21,809 nt of DNA from Andeanibacterium sp035497315 (GCA_035497315.1 DATJDU010000005.1:1-21809); one strand, 5' to 3'. Counted from the stretch's first letter, positions 1 to 7,462 are shown. The notes: generated from the letters alone by a model not told the origin. A program made the numbers and translations.

Positions 1-726
1 GCTGCCCGGATCGTTCGCGCGCTCGGTTTCCAGCGCGCCATCGGCAAAGCGCATGGCGTTGAGCACGATCGCCTGCTCGTGCAGCTTGCCCGCGAAGCTG
101 GGATTGGCGCCGAAATCGTAGCGTTCCTCATAATCGACGCCCGAACGCATCTGCAGGATCTGGCGGATCGTCACACCATCATAGCCGGTGCCCTTGAGCT
201 GAGGGACGTATTTGGTCGCCGGATCGTCGAGCGAGGCGATCTTGCCCTGGTCCACCGCGATGCCGACCAGCAGCGAGGTGATGGTCTTCGCCATGGAAAA
301 CGAAATGAAATGCGTCGTCTCGTCCGAACGGTTGCGATAATCCTCGAACACGATCTTGCCGTCGCGGATCACCAGCATCGCATTGGTGAAGGTCCGTTCG
401 GCGAATTGCGGGTAATCGTACTCCTTGCCCTCGAAGGAATCGGTGGGCATCGCCATCGTCTCGCCCCTGGGCAGGTCCCACACATCGCCGCCACCGCCGC
501 GCGAAACCGGACGGCTTTCGAATACCTTGTCCGTATCGCGGAAAGTGAAGCTGTTCACATCCGGATTGAGCAATTGCCAACGCATGGCGATCACTGCCGG
601 AGTGAGCGGGAAGCTCTTCACCTCCCGCACTTCCGGCTCGGGGAGAGTCTCCTCGGCCTGTTTGCAGCCGGATACCGCGAGCGCGCCGATTGCCAAGGCC
701 GCACCGGCCATAATAGTTTTCAGCAA
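1..726 (-). CDS. Serine hydrolase lipoprotein, class C beta-lactamase family (3' end outside window)
   Basis: The frame stays open for 242 codons to the left edge, so the C-terminus is missing. A TTG start at 726 is chosen because GGGAGAGG lies just upstream, whereas the in-frame ATG at 711 has no ribosome binding site. The N-terminus is a lipoprotein signal: hydrophobic residues 5-18, then the lipobox VSGC with Cys21 as the lipidation site. The catalytic SxxK motif of the beta-lactamase/transpeptidase-like fold is SMAK, Ser144 to Lys147, followed by a hydrophobic helix typical of the family. The YxN and C-terminal motifs are not in the window or not identified. It lies 39 bases behind the dioxygenase gene on the same strand and is probably co-transcribed with it. 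Family members are esterases, peptidases or beta-lactamases, so the substrate cannot be stated. The location is probably the periplasmic face of a membrane. The family call is confident and the function open. Confidence 0.8.
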   Translation of the reverse strand, partial: MLKTIMAGAALAIGALAVSGCKQAEETLPEPEVREVKSFPLTPAVIAMRWQLLNPDVNSFTFRDTDKVFESRPVSRGGGGDVWDLPRGETMAMPTDSFEGKEYDYPQFAERTFTNAMLVIRDGKIVFEDYRNRSDETTHFISFSMAKTITSLLVGIAVDQGKIASLDDPATKYVPQLKGTGYDGVTIRQILQMRSGVDYEERYDFGANPSFAGKLHEQAIVLNAMRFADGALETERANDPGS

Positions 727-765
727 TGATCCTCTCCCACTACGTCTGATTATGCCGTCACGTGA

Positions 766-2235
766 TTATGCCGCCAGACCGATGTCCTCTGCCCGGGCGA
801 AATTGCCGTGCAGGCCAAAGCGCAGGCGAATCGGCACATTGACCGTGGCGACCGGGCCCTTTTCGATCTCCAGAGCATCGAAAATCAACAGATCGCTGCG
901 ATGATCTTCCAGCCGGTTGCAGACCATCACGATCCAGCCGTCGCCCTCGGGCGCATCCTTGCTGCGCGGAATGAAGCACGGTTCCTGCAGGCTGTTGACC
1001 GGCCCGCACCACCAATGCTGCTCCGCCCCGGTTTCCAGATCCTTCAGGAACAGGCAGTTCATCAGGAAGCCGCCCGCGCTGCCGCCCTTCAGTTCGCAGG
1101 GGCGGCTCATGTCCATTTCCAGGCTCCAGCCGTAACGGTTCTTCACGCCGGTGAAGCGATCGTCGATGCGGGGGAATTCGGATGCGGTCTGCGTCAGCGG
1201 AACGATTTCATCGAACTCTTCGCCATTGCTGGCCATGTCCACCGTCCAGCGAGTGAGCTTGCTCATCGCCTCCGCACCGTTGAACGGCGCGCCATGCACA
1301 TCCGGGAAGAAGGGGAACATATTGTTCTTCGCCTCGGGCACCACGAAGTGCACCTTGGTACCCTCCTGCCAGGCATTGAGCACATGGCTGGCGAAGCAAT
1401 TGTCGCGCTTGAACCAGCGGATGTCTTCCTGCTTCAGATCGTCGCGCCGGGGAATAATGCCGAGATAGACCGGCATGGTCGTATCGAAGCCGAAATGCGG
1501 CTTCTTCTGCTCCAGCCGCTCCCACGAACCGATCGAAGGCACGATGTGGAGCACGAGGTAATCCTCGGTGACGCCGAAATCATGCATCATGCAATAATAG
1601 GGAACCTTGAACCACTTTTCGCGGATCAGTTCGCCTTCCGGGCTGATTTCCATGTAGGAAACATCGTCGGTGCACAGGCCGGAAGCGGCATAGCCGATGG
1701 CGACCATGTTGCCGGTGGCCGGATCGATCTTGGGATGGGCCGTGAAGGTCTGGCTTTTCATCGCGCCGTCCCAGGTCTGGAACGCATCGGTCTCCATGGT
1801 GACCGGGTCCATGATCAGCGAGGGGCTGTCTTCCTTCATCGCCCACAATTTTCCGGCGAAAATCCAGGCATTGGTGTTGGCGGTAGAACGAATCGAACCC
1901 TTGACCGAGGGGTCGTCGGTCAGCGGGTTGCGGTACATGCCATAGAGGCCGCGGCCGGCCTCATGCTCGGCTTTCCACTTGTCGGTCTTCGCCCAGCGCT
2001 GGCGCAAGTCGCACTGCCCGTCATGGATGTGGAAGCGGGTGATCATCCCGTCGCCGTTGAAGGCGATATCGTCGCCCAGCATCGGCGGAAACTGCGGATC
2101 GGGCTGGACGCGATAGAACGCGCCGTTGATTTCCTTGGGGATTTCGCCCTCGTGCGAGAGGTCGAAGATGTCAGCCTCAATACGGCTGGGCGTGTTGAAT
2201 CCTGTAAAGCTCGGGGTATTCGGGAAATGGGCCAT
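766..2235 (-). CDS. Lignostilbene-type dioxygenase (carotenoid cleavage oxygenase family)
   Basis: This predicted non-heme Fe(II) dioxygenase would split the central C=C of 4-hydroxystilbenes, such as lignostilbene to vanillin. With the start at 2235 (MAHFPNTP) the protein has 489 residues, and four histidines fall at 167 (TAHPK), 218 (MMHDFG), 284 (ASHVLN) and 476 (GLHGNF). From memory these are the iron ligands of NOV1 of Novosphingobium aromaticivorans at the same numbers. Phe59, Tyr101 and Lys134, recalled as stilbene-binding residues of LsdA/NOV1, are also present at those positions. GGAGAGG sits 9 bases upstream of the 2235 ATG. In-frame starts at 2244 and 2280 exist, but 2280 precedes the predicted transcription start. 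The gene is divergent from a MarR gene and heads an operon with the serine hydrolase. Cytoplasmic: no signal peptide is seen. A carotenoid or other stilbene substrate is possible but less likely given the residues. Confidence 0.9.
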   Translation of the reverse strand: MAHFPNTPSFTGFNTPSRIEADIFDLSHEGEIPKEINGAFYRVQPDPQFPPMLGDDIAFNGDGMITRFHIHDGQCDLRQRWAKTDKWKAEHEAGRGLYGMYRNPLTDDPSVKGSIRSTANTNAWIFAGKLWAMKEDSPSLIMDPVTMETDAFQTWDGAMKSQTFTAHPKIDPATGNMVAIGYAASGLCTDDVSYMEISPEGELIREKWFKVPYYCMMHDFGVTEDYLVLHIVPSIGSWERLEQKKPHFGFDTTMPVYLGIIPRRDDLKQEDIRWFKRDNCFASHVLNAWQEGTKVHFVVPEAKNNMFPFFPDVHGAPFNGAEAMSKLTRWTVDMASNGEEFDEIVPLTQTASEFPRIDDRFTGVKNRYGWSLEMDMSRPCELKGGSAGGFLMNCLFLKDLETGAEQHWWCGPVNSLQEPCFIPRSKDAPEGDGWIVMVCNRLEDHRSDLLIFDALEIEKGPVATVNVPIRLRFGLHGNFARAEDIGLAA

Positions 2236-2260
2236 GTCTCTCATCCTCTCCTTGCGCCAG

Positions 2261-2281
2261 ATTGTATGCTCCACTAACAAT
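2261..2281. promoter_or_regulatory. Inverted repeat ATTGT-N11-ACAAT, candidate MarR operator
   Basis: Five-base perfect arms (2261-2265 and 2277-2281) are separated by 11 bases in the gap between the divergent dioxygenase and MarR genes. The repeat covers the -10 box and most of the spacer of the predicted dioxygenase promoter, where a MarR dimer would block RNA polymerase. The size and placement fit MarR operators. The arms are short, so chance cannot be excluded. Confidence 0.4.
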
Positions 2282-2288
2282 TAGGCAA
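2261..2288 (-). promoter_or_regulatory. Predicted promoter of the dioxygenase operon
   Basis: Read on the minus strand, TTGCCT (2288-2283) and TACAAT (2266-2261) are separated by 16 bases and resemble sigma-70 -35 and -10 boxes. Transcription would start near 2255, about 20 bases before the chosen ATG at 2235. The leader is very short and the ribosome binding site lies at its 5' end. Only the pattern match supports this. Confidence 0.5.
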
Positions 2289-2298
2289 GCGGGAAGCG

Positions 2299-2769
2299 GT
2301 GGGGATAGGGCAAGTGAACGGGTCGTCTTTGATCGACAACAACAATGATGATGCCGTTGGCGAACTCAATGATATCGTAGGGTTCCATATCCGTCTGGCC
2401 CACGGCGCGGTCTATCGCCACTTCACCGAAACCTTCCTCGATCTGGATCTCACCCAGAAGCAGGTTTCCGTCCTGTGGCTGGTGGGCGAATACCCCGGTA
2501 TCTCCCAGATCGAACTGGGCCAGCGTCTGCGGATGGATCGGGCCACCACCATGACCATCGTGAACCGCCTGCAGGATCGCGGCTATCTGCGCCGCGAACG
2601 GTCGGAAACGGACGGGCGCAAGCAGGCCTTGTATCTCACGGAAGAGGGCGCCAAGGCCCTTGCCCGAGCCAAGCAGGCCATCGGTGAGCATGAAGAATGG
2701 CTGAAAAGCCGCTTCACTGCCGAAGAAGTCGAAAAACTGGTGGAAATGCTGGCCCGAATCCACGATTGA
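2299..2769 (+). CDS. MarR-family transcriptional regulator
   Basis: This 156-residue protein has the MarR winged-helix fold. The recognition-helix segment is RATTMTIVNRLQDRGYLRR (about residues 75-93), and the wing follows with SETDGRKQALYLT, where the D-x-R motif is conserved. The long N- and C-terminal helices would form the dimer. The first start is GTG at 2299, without a clear ribosome binding site. GTG at 2314, preceded by GGGGATAGGG, is an alternative that removes five residues. MarR proteins typically repress a neighbouring operon and release DNA on binding a small phenolic ligand. Here the divergent dioxygenase and the transporter 28 bases downstream are the obvious targets. The ligand is not known; a stilbene, or an aromatic aldehyde or acid made from it, is a guess. 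Confidence 0.88.
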   Translation: MGIGQVNGSSLIDNNNDDAVGELNDIVGFHIRLAHGAVYRHFTETFLDLDLTQKQVSVLWLVGEYPGISQIELGQRLRMDRATTMTIVNRLQDRGYLRRERSETDGRKQALYLTEEGAKALARAKQAIGEHEEWLKSRFTAEEVEKLVEMLARIHD

Positions 2770-2797
2770 GGGCGCGCAAGAGAGAGGATCCAGAATA

Positions 2798-4195
2798 ATG
2801 GCAGCACCGTCCGGGGGGGCAAACCCGATTTCCATTATCAATGACACGCCGATGAGCGCGCGCCAGTGGATCGTCGTGATTCTTATGGTTCTGCTCAACG
2901 CGCTTGACGGTTTCGACGTGCTGGCCAGCGCCTTCGCCGCACCGGGCATCTCGGCGGACTGGGGCATCGACCGGGCCGAACTCAGCATCGTCCTGTCCGC
3001 CGAGCTGGTCGGCATGGGCTTCGGTTCGGTCCTGCTGGGCGGCGCGGCGGACAAGTACGGCCGCAAGCTCACCATGATCGCCTGCCTCGTCGTGATGGCG
3101 ATCGGCATGTGGATGGCAGGCCATGCGACCGGCATCCCGGACATGTTCGCCTATCGCTTTGCGACCGGCATCGGCATCGGCGGCATGCTGTCTGCCACCA
3201 ATGCGGTGACTGCCGAGGTGAGCAACAGCCATTGGCGCCGTTTCTGCATCGGTGTCTACGTGGCCGGCTATCCTCTGGGCGCCATTATCGGCGGCTTTGC
3301 CGCCTCGGGCGACGTGCTGGGCATGGTCAAGTTCGCCGGCCTCCTGGAAGCCTTCGGCTGGCACGGCGTGTTCGAAGCGGGCGCCCTCGTCACCGCGGCA
3401 CTGATCCCGGCCCTGTGGCTGCTCGTCCCCGAAACCGCCGCTTATCGGGCCTCGCGAGGCGATCTGGCCGGCGTAAACAAGACGCTGGCCGCCTTCGGCA
3501 AGCAACCGCTCGATGGCCTGCCTGTGGCAGATGTGAGCAAGCCCAAGCCCAAGGTGACGGACATCCTTTCCAATCCGAAGCTGCGCCCGGTTACACTGCT
3601 GCTCGCCTTCGGCTACATGTTCCACACCATCACGTTCTACTACATCCTGAAGTTCGCGGTGCAGATCGTGGCCGACTATCCTCCGGGCTATCCGCCGCCG
3701 GTTGCCGCGACTGTGCTGACGACCGCCAACATCGGTGGCTTCTTTGGCTCGATGCTGTTCGGCTTCGTGATGGCGCGTCTGGGCATCAAATGGCCGACTG
3801 CGCTGATGCTGCTGATCGGCTCGGTCGCCGTTGCCTCGTTCGGCCTCGGCCGTGACACGCTAACGGCATGGCAGTGGGCCACGGTCATCACCGGCTTCTT
3901 CACCAATGCGGCGATCAGCGGCTATTATGCTGCCTTCGCGCGCGGTTTCCCGGCCCATGCCCGCGCCACCGGCACCGGCTTCGTGCTCGGCATCGGCCGC
4001 CTTGGCGCGGCAGGCAGCCCGCTGCTTGCCGGCGCGCTGTTCAAGGCGCTGGGCAACGACGAGTTGCTGACCGTCTCCATCATCATGGCTCTGGGTTCGG
4101 TGATCTCCCTGATCCTGTTCCTGATGCTGCCCGAACACGATGGCGATGAACTGATCGGGCAGGACGACCTGCCTTCGGGCACGCCGCTCGACTGA
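2798..4195 (+). CDS. MFS transporter, aromatic acid:H+ symporter (AAHS) type
   Basis: This is a 465-residue inner-membrane protein with about 12 hydrophobic segments. The first membrane helix carries the DGFD motif (Asp37, Asp40) that marks the aromatic acid:H+ symporters such as PcaK, VanK and BenK. The loop between helices 2 and 3 carries the MFS signature GGAADKYGRK (about 81-90, Asp85). These features predict proton-driven uptake of a carboxylated aromatic compound. The start is preceded by GAGAGAGG about 10 bases upstream. It follows the MarR gene by 28 bases and is probably co-transcribed with it. The neighbouring lignostilbene dioxygenase suggests a lignin-derived acid as substrate. 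The substrate is inferred from context only, and some AAHS proteins carry other organic acids. Confidence 0.88.
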   Translation: MAAPSGGANPISIINDTPMSARQWIVVILMVLLNALDGFDVLASAFAAPGISADWGIDRAELSIVLSAELVGMGFGSVLLGGAADKYGRKLTMIACLVVMAIGMWMAGHATGIPDMFAYRFATGIGIGGMLSATNAVTAEVSNSHWRRFCIGVYVAGYPLGAIIGGFAASGDVLGMVKFAGLLEAFGWHGVFEAGALVTAALIPALWLLVPETAAYRASRGDLAGVNKTLAAFGKQPLDGLPVADVSKPKPKVTDILSNPKLRPVTLLLAFGYMFHTITFYYILKFAVQIVADYPPGYPPPVAATVLTTANIGGFFGSMLFGFVMARLGIKWPTALMLLIGSVAVASFGLGRDTLTAWQWATVITGFFTNAAISGYYAAFARGFPAHARATGTGFVLGIGRLGAAGSPLLAGALFKALGNDELLTVSIIMALGSVISLILFLMLPEHDGDELIGQDDLPSGTPLD

Positions 4196-4207
4196 ATCCC
4201 GGCGCCG

Positions 4208-4239
4208 GGCAATATGGTCCATCGGGGGGCCATATTGCC
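4208..4239. repeat. Perfect 10-base inverted repeat with 12-base loop upstream of frmA
   Basis: GGCAATATGG (4208-4217) and CCATATTGCC (4230-4239) are exact reverse complements. Pairing can continue inward through a G-U and two G-C pairs, making about a 13-pair stem around a six-base loop. It sits in the 71-base gap between the transporter stop and the frmA start, 27 bases before the frmA ATG. No T-run follows, so it is not a classical intrinsic terminator. It could be a terminator variant, an mRNA-stabilising hairpin or a repressor operator for the formaldehyde operon. The symmetry is certain and the role unknown. Confidence 0.6.
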
Positions 4240-4266
4240 TGACAATCCACGCGAGGAGTTGTTTTC

Positions 4267-5379
4267 ATGAAGACCCGTGCAGCCGTAGCCTTCGAAGCGA
4301 AGAAGCCGCTCGAAATCGTCGAAGTAGATCTCGAAGGCCCCAAGGCCGGTGAAGTGCTGGTGGAAATCATGGCCACCGGCATCTGCCATACCGACGCCTA
4401 TACTCTGGACGGCTTCGACAGCGAAGGCATCTTCCCCTCCATCCTGGGCCATGAAGGCGCAGGCGTGGTGCGCGAAGTGGGGCCGGGCGTCACTTCGGTG
4501 AAGCCGGGCGACCATGTGATCCCGCTCTACACGCCAGAATGCCGCCAGTGTAAGTCCTGCCTGTCGGGCAAGACCAACCTGTGCACCGCGATCCGCGCCA
4601 CCCAGGGCAAGGGCCTGATGCCGGACGGCACCACGCGCTTTTCCTACAAGGGCCAGCCGATCTTCCATTACATGGGCTGTTCCACCTTCTCGAACTTCAC
4701 CGTTCTGCCGGAAATCGCGGTCGCCAAGATCCGCGAGGACGCTCCGTTCCAGACCAGCTGCTATATCGGCTGCGGCGTGACCACCGGCGTTGGCGCGGTG
4801 ATCAACACCGCCAAGGTGCAGGTGGGCGACAATGTCGTCATCTTCGGCCTGGGCGGGATCGGCCTTAACGTGATCCAGGGCGCCCGGCTTGCGGGCGCGG
4901 CCAAGATCATCGGCGTCGACATCAACCCCGACCGCGAGGAATGGGGCCGCAAGTTCGGCATGACCGACTTCCTCAACAGCAAGGGCCTGAGCCGCGAGGA
5001 AACCATCGCCAAGATCGTCGAAATGACCGATGGCGGCGCGGATTACACTTTCGACGCCACCGGTAATACCGAAGTGATGCGCACCGCGCTGGAAGCCTGC
5101 CATCGCGGCTGGGGCACCTCGATCATCATCGGCGTGGCCGAAGCGGGCAAGGAAATCAGCACCCGCCCGTTCCAGCTGGTGACCGGTCGCAACTGGCGCG
5201 GCACCGCCTTTGGCGGCGCCAAGGGCCGCACCGACGTGCCCAAGATCGTGGACATGTACATGACCGGGAAGATCGAGATCGACCCGATGATCACCCACGT
5301 CATGGGCCTCGAAGAAATCAACACCGCATTCGATCTGATGCACGCGGGCAAGTCCATCCGCAGCGTTGTGGTTTTCTGA
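4267..5379 (+). CDS. frmA: S-(hydroxymethyl)glutathione dehydrogenase (class III alcohol dehydrogenase)
   Basis: This enzyme oxidises S-hydroxymethylglutathione, the spontaneous adduct of formaldehyde and glutathione, to S-formylglutathione with NAD+, in the cytoplasm. The 370-residue length is typical. Catalytic zinc ligands are visible at Cys40 (GICHTD) and His62 followed by Glu63 (GHEGAG), with the third Cys in the YIGCGV segment. The structural-zinc lobe has Cys92, 95, 98 and 106. Arg110 in IRATQGKGLMPDGT corresponds to the class III residue that binds the glutathione carboxylate (Arg115 in human numbering, from memory), which separates it from ordinary ethanol dehydrogenases. The NAD-binding glycine motif GLGGIGL follows. 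GAGGAG lies 8 bases before the ATG. It starts a run of six same-strand genes ending with frmB, fdsG and fdsB, which supports the formaldehyde role. The alternative names adhC and flhA apply to the same family. Confidence 0.95.
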   Translation: MKTRAAVAFEAKKPLEIVEVDLEGPKAGEVLVEIMATGICHTDAYTLDGFDSEGIFPSILGHEGAGVVREVGPGVTSVKPGDHVIPLYTPECRQCKSCLSGKTNLCTAIRATQGKGLMPDGTTRFSYKGQPIFHYMGCSTFSNFTVLPEIAVAKIREDAPFQTSCYIGCGVTTGVGAVINTAKVQVGDNVVIFGLGGIGLNVIQGARLAGAAKIIGVDINPDREEWGRKFGMTDFLNSKGLSREETIAKIVEMTDGGADYTFDATGNTEVMRTALEACHRGWGTSIIIGVAEAGKEISTRPFQLVTGRNWRGTAFGGAKGRTDVPKIVDMYMTGKIEIDPMITHVMGLEEINTAFDLMHAGKSIRSVVVF

Positions 5380-5406
5380 TCACCTTCACCAATTAGGGAT
5401 AAGCAG

Positions 5407-5787
5407 ATGTTCAATCACATTTTCCTCGGTACCAACAACATCGAGGCTTCGCGCAAGTTCTATGACGCGACCATGGCCGTGCTCGGCTATGAAGGCCATC
5501 CGCTGCCGCACGGCACCGTCTATCCCAGCGAGAACGGCAGCTTCATCGTGGCGACTCCCGCCAATGGCGAAGACGCAACCTGCATGAACGGCTTCACCTT
5601 CGGCTTCCGCGCCAAGGATTATGACGCGGTCGACGCATGGCATGCGGCAGGCCTGGCAGCGGGCGGCGCCGATGCGGGGGCGCCGGGCTTCCGTGCAGCC
5701 TCGCCGGGTAACATGTACGGGGCCTATCTGCTCGATCCCGATGGTCACAAGATCTGCGTTTACACGCCGAACACCGGCGAGCGCTGA
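5407..5787 (+). CDS. VOC-fold (glyoxalase-like) protein, first of a tandem pair
   Basis: This 126-residue protein has the beta-alpha-beta-beta-beta pattern of the vicinal oxygen chelate superfamily. Its N-terminal strand is MFNHIFLG, with His4 where one metal ligand normally lies, followed by IEASRKFYD. The C-terminal strand is LLDPDGHKICVY. Glyoxalase I has a metal-binding Glu in this last strand, and here the place is taken by Cys. The next gene is clearly a paralogue: both share the N-terminal strand, the DAWHAAG segment and the DPDG-K-C ending. AGGGA lies about 9 bases before the ATG, and frmA ends 27 bases upstream, so the gene is in the formaldehyde operon. A role in handling glutathione adducts of formaldehyde or related aldehydes is a guess from context. 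The reaction cannot be named. Confidence 0.85.
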   Translation: MFNHIFLGTNNIEASRKFYDATMAVLGYEGHPLPHGTVYPSENGSFIVATPANGEDATCMNGFTFGFRAKDYDAVDAWHAAGLAAGGADAGAPGFRAASPGNMYGAYLLDPDGHKICVYTPNTGER

Positions 5788-5820
5788 GCGCCCGCCACAC
5801 GATCAGGAGGGGTTTCCGCC

Positions 5821-6204
5821 ATGTTCAGCCATCTGACGGTGGGCAGTAACGATATTGCCCGCTCGAAGGCGTTTTACGACGCGTTGTTCGCAGCATCCGG
5901 CGGAAACCCCGCCTTCATCGATCCCAAGGGCCGCCTTGTCTATATGCACAAGGAGGCCATCTTTCTGGTGACCCGTCCGATCGACGGGGAACCGGCCACC
6001 CATGCCAATGGCGGCACCGTCGGCTTTGCGATGGATTCGCCGGAGCAGGCGGACGCCTGGCATGCGGCGGGCGTGGAATCCGGCGGCACCTCGATAGAGA
6101 ACCCGCCCGGCTGGCGCGACAGCCCCAACGGCCGGCTCTACCTCGCCTATCTGCGCGATCCGGACGGCAACAAGCTGTGCGCGCTCTACCGGGAAGTGAA
6201 ATGA
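5821..6204 (+). CDS. VOC-fold (glyoxalase-like) protein, second of a tandem pair
   Basis: The second VOC protein has 127 residues. It begins MFSHLTVGSNDIARSKAFYD, with His4 matching the first copy, and ends LRDPDGNKLCALYREVK, again with Cys in place of the usual metal-binding Glu. An unusually strong AGGAGGGG precedes the ATG by about 10 bases. Its stop overlaps the frmB start by four bases (ATGA), so translation of the two is probably coupled. The two VOC copies have diverged well beyond a recent duplication, which suggests separate substrates or a heterodimer. VOC domains often need two copies to build a full metal site, so a heterodimer is attractive. No function can be read from the sequence alone. 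Confidence 0.85.
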   Translation: MFSHLTVGSNDIARSKAFYDALFAASGGNPAFIDPKGRLVYMHKEAIFLVTRPIDGEPATHANGGTVGFAMDSPEQADAWHAAGVESGGTSIENPPGWRDSPNGRLYLAYLRDPDGNKLCALYREVK

Positions 6205-7040
6205 CCATCGAAACCGTCAGCACCTGCAAAAGCCATGGCGGAACGCAGGGCGTCTATACCCATGCCTCTTCCGCCACGGGCACGCCGATGACCTTCTCGG
6301 TCTTCGTGCCGGATCATACGCCCGGCACGAAGCTGCCGGTGCTGTGGTATCTTTCCGGCCTTACCTGCACCCACGCCAATGTCACCGAAAAGGGCGAATT
6401 TCGCGCAGCCTGTGCCGAGCATGGCATCGTCTTCGTGGCGCCCGACACTTCGCCGCGCGGCGACGATGTGCCTGACGATGAAGGCTATGATTTCGGCAAG
6501 GGCGCAGGCTTCTATGTCGATGCCACGCAGGAGCCCTGGGCCGCGAATTTCCGCATGCGCTCCTATATCGAGCAGGAACTGCCCGGCATCATCGCCGCCA
6601 GTTTTCCCGTCGATATGGAGCGGCAGGGAATCACCGGCCATTCCATGGGTGGTCATGGGGCGTTGACTATCTCCCTGCGCAATCCCGGCCGTTTCCGTTC
6701 GACCAGCGCATTTTCGCCCATCGTCAGCCCGCTCAACTGCCCCTGGGGTGAAAAGGCGCTGACCGGCTATATCGGCGCAGATCGCGCGAAATGGCGGGAA
6801 TATGATGCGGTTGCACTGATCGAGGATGGGGCCCGTTTGCCCGACCTGCTGGTAGACCAGGGCACGGCCGACAACTTCCTCGAAGGACAGCTCAAGACTC
6901 ACTTGCTTGACCATGTCTGCCGAAACGCCGATATGCGCGCCGCAATCCGCATGCAGGAGGGGTATGACCACTCCTATTATTTCATCTCGACCTTCATGGC
7001 CGAGCATGTCGCCTGGCACGCCGAAAGACTGAGAGCATGA
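6201..7040 (+). CDS. frmB: S-formylglutathione hydrolase
   Basis: This cytoplasmic alpha/beta-hydrolase (esterase D family) splits S-formylglutathione into formate and glutathione. The protein has 279 residues, the usual length. The nucleophile elbow is GHSMGGHG with Ser148. The catalytic Asp is likely in LLVDQGTADNF, and the His in GYDHSYYFI near the C-terminus. The family signature WYLSGLTCTHANV is at 49-61. The start at 6201 forms an ATGA overlap with the upstream VOC gene and matches the usual N-terminus. An upstream in-frame start at 6177 would add eight residues inside the VOC gene and is less likely. The stop overlaps the fdsG start by four bases, so the formate made here is consumed by the product of the next genes. 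The same family is called fghA in other species. Confidence 0.95.
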   Translation: MTIETVSTCKSHGGTQGVYTHASSATGTPMTFSVFVPDHTPGTKLPVLWYLSGLTCTHANVTEKGEFRAACAEHGIVFVAPDTSPRGDDVPDDEGYDFGKGAGFYVDATQEPWAANFRMRSYIEQELPGIIAASFPVDMERQGITGHSMGGHGALTISLRNPGRFRSTSAFSPIVSPLNCPWGEKALTGYIGADRAKWREYDAVALIEDGARLPDLLVDQGTADNFLEGQLKTHLLDHVCRNADMRAAIRMQEGYDHSYYFISTFMAEHVAWHAERLRA

Positions 7041-7462
7041 GCCGCGAACAACGCCTGTCCGAAATCATCACCGACCATCAGGGCCGTGAAGGCCCGCTGT
7101 TGCCGATCCTGCACGATGTGCAGGAGGAATTCGGCTGCGTGGACGAGGAGGCCGAGCGTGCGATTGCCGCCGCGCTGAACCTCAGCCGCGCCGATATCCA
7201 CGGCGTGGTCAGCTTCTATCACGATTTCCACACCAAGGCGGATCCGCGCCCGGTGGTGCAGATCTGCCGTGCCGAAAGCTGCAAGGCACGCGGCGTCGAG
7301 GCACTGATCGAAGGCGCCGCCAAGGCCGCAGGCGAGCGGGTGAAGCTGGCCGACGTCTATTGCCTGGGCCTGTGCAGCAGCGGCCCCAATGCCCGTGTGG
7401 GCGATAAGCTCCATGCCCGGCTCGACGGCGCGGCGCTCAACAAGCTGATTGAAAACGCATGA
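7037..7462 (+). CDS. fdsG: NAD-dependent formate dehydrogenase gamma subunit (NuoE-like, [2Fe-2S])
   Basis: This 141-residue subunit is homologous to NuoE of complex I. It belongs to the soluble molybdenum NAD+-dependent formate dehydrogenase of the FdsABG type. A helical N-terminal domain (HDVQEEFG, then DIHGVVSFYHDF) is followed by a thioredoxin-like [2Fe-2S] domain whose ligands are Cys77, Cys82, Cys109 and Cys113. It transfers electrons at the diaphorase end of the complex, together with FdsB. The start overlaps the frmB stop (ATGA) and the stop overlaps the fdsB start in the same way, so stoichiometric synthesis is likely. A NuoE of complex I is excluded by context, because fdsA, fdsD and fdhD follow. 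Confidence 0.93.
   Translation: MSREQRLSEIITDHQGREGPLLPILHDVQEEFGCVDEEAERAIAAALNLSRADIHGVVSFYHDFHTKADPRPVVQICRAESCKARGVEALIEGAAKAAGERVKLADVYCLGLCSSGPNARVGDKLHARLDGAALNKLIENA

Noticed and set aside
79..729. 216-codon plus-strand open frame at the left edge
   Set aside because: It is antisense to the serine hydrolase, which has a lipobox and an SxxK motif on the minus strand but is cut by the window edge.
808..2277. 489-codon plus-strand open frame opposite the dioxygenase gene
   Set aside because: The minus strand encodes a full dioxygenase with all four iron ligands; the plus frame is its shadow.
3925..5343. 472-codon minus-strand open frame opposite the transporter end and frmA
   Set aside because: It crosses two real plus-strand genes and the hairpin between them; its translation has no family features.
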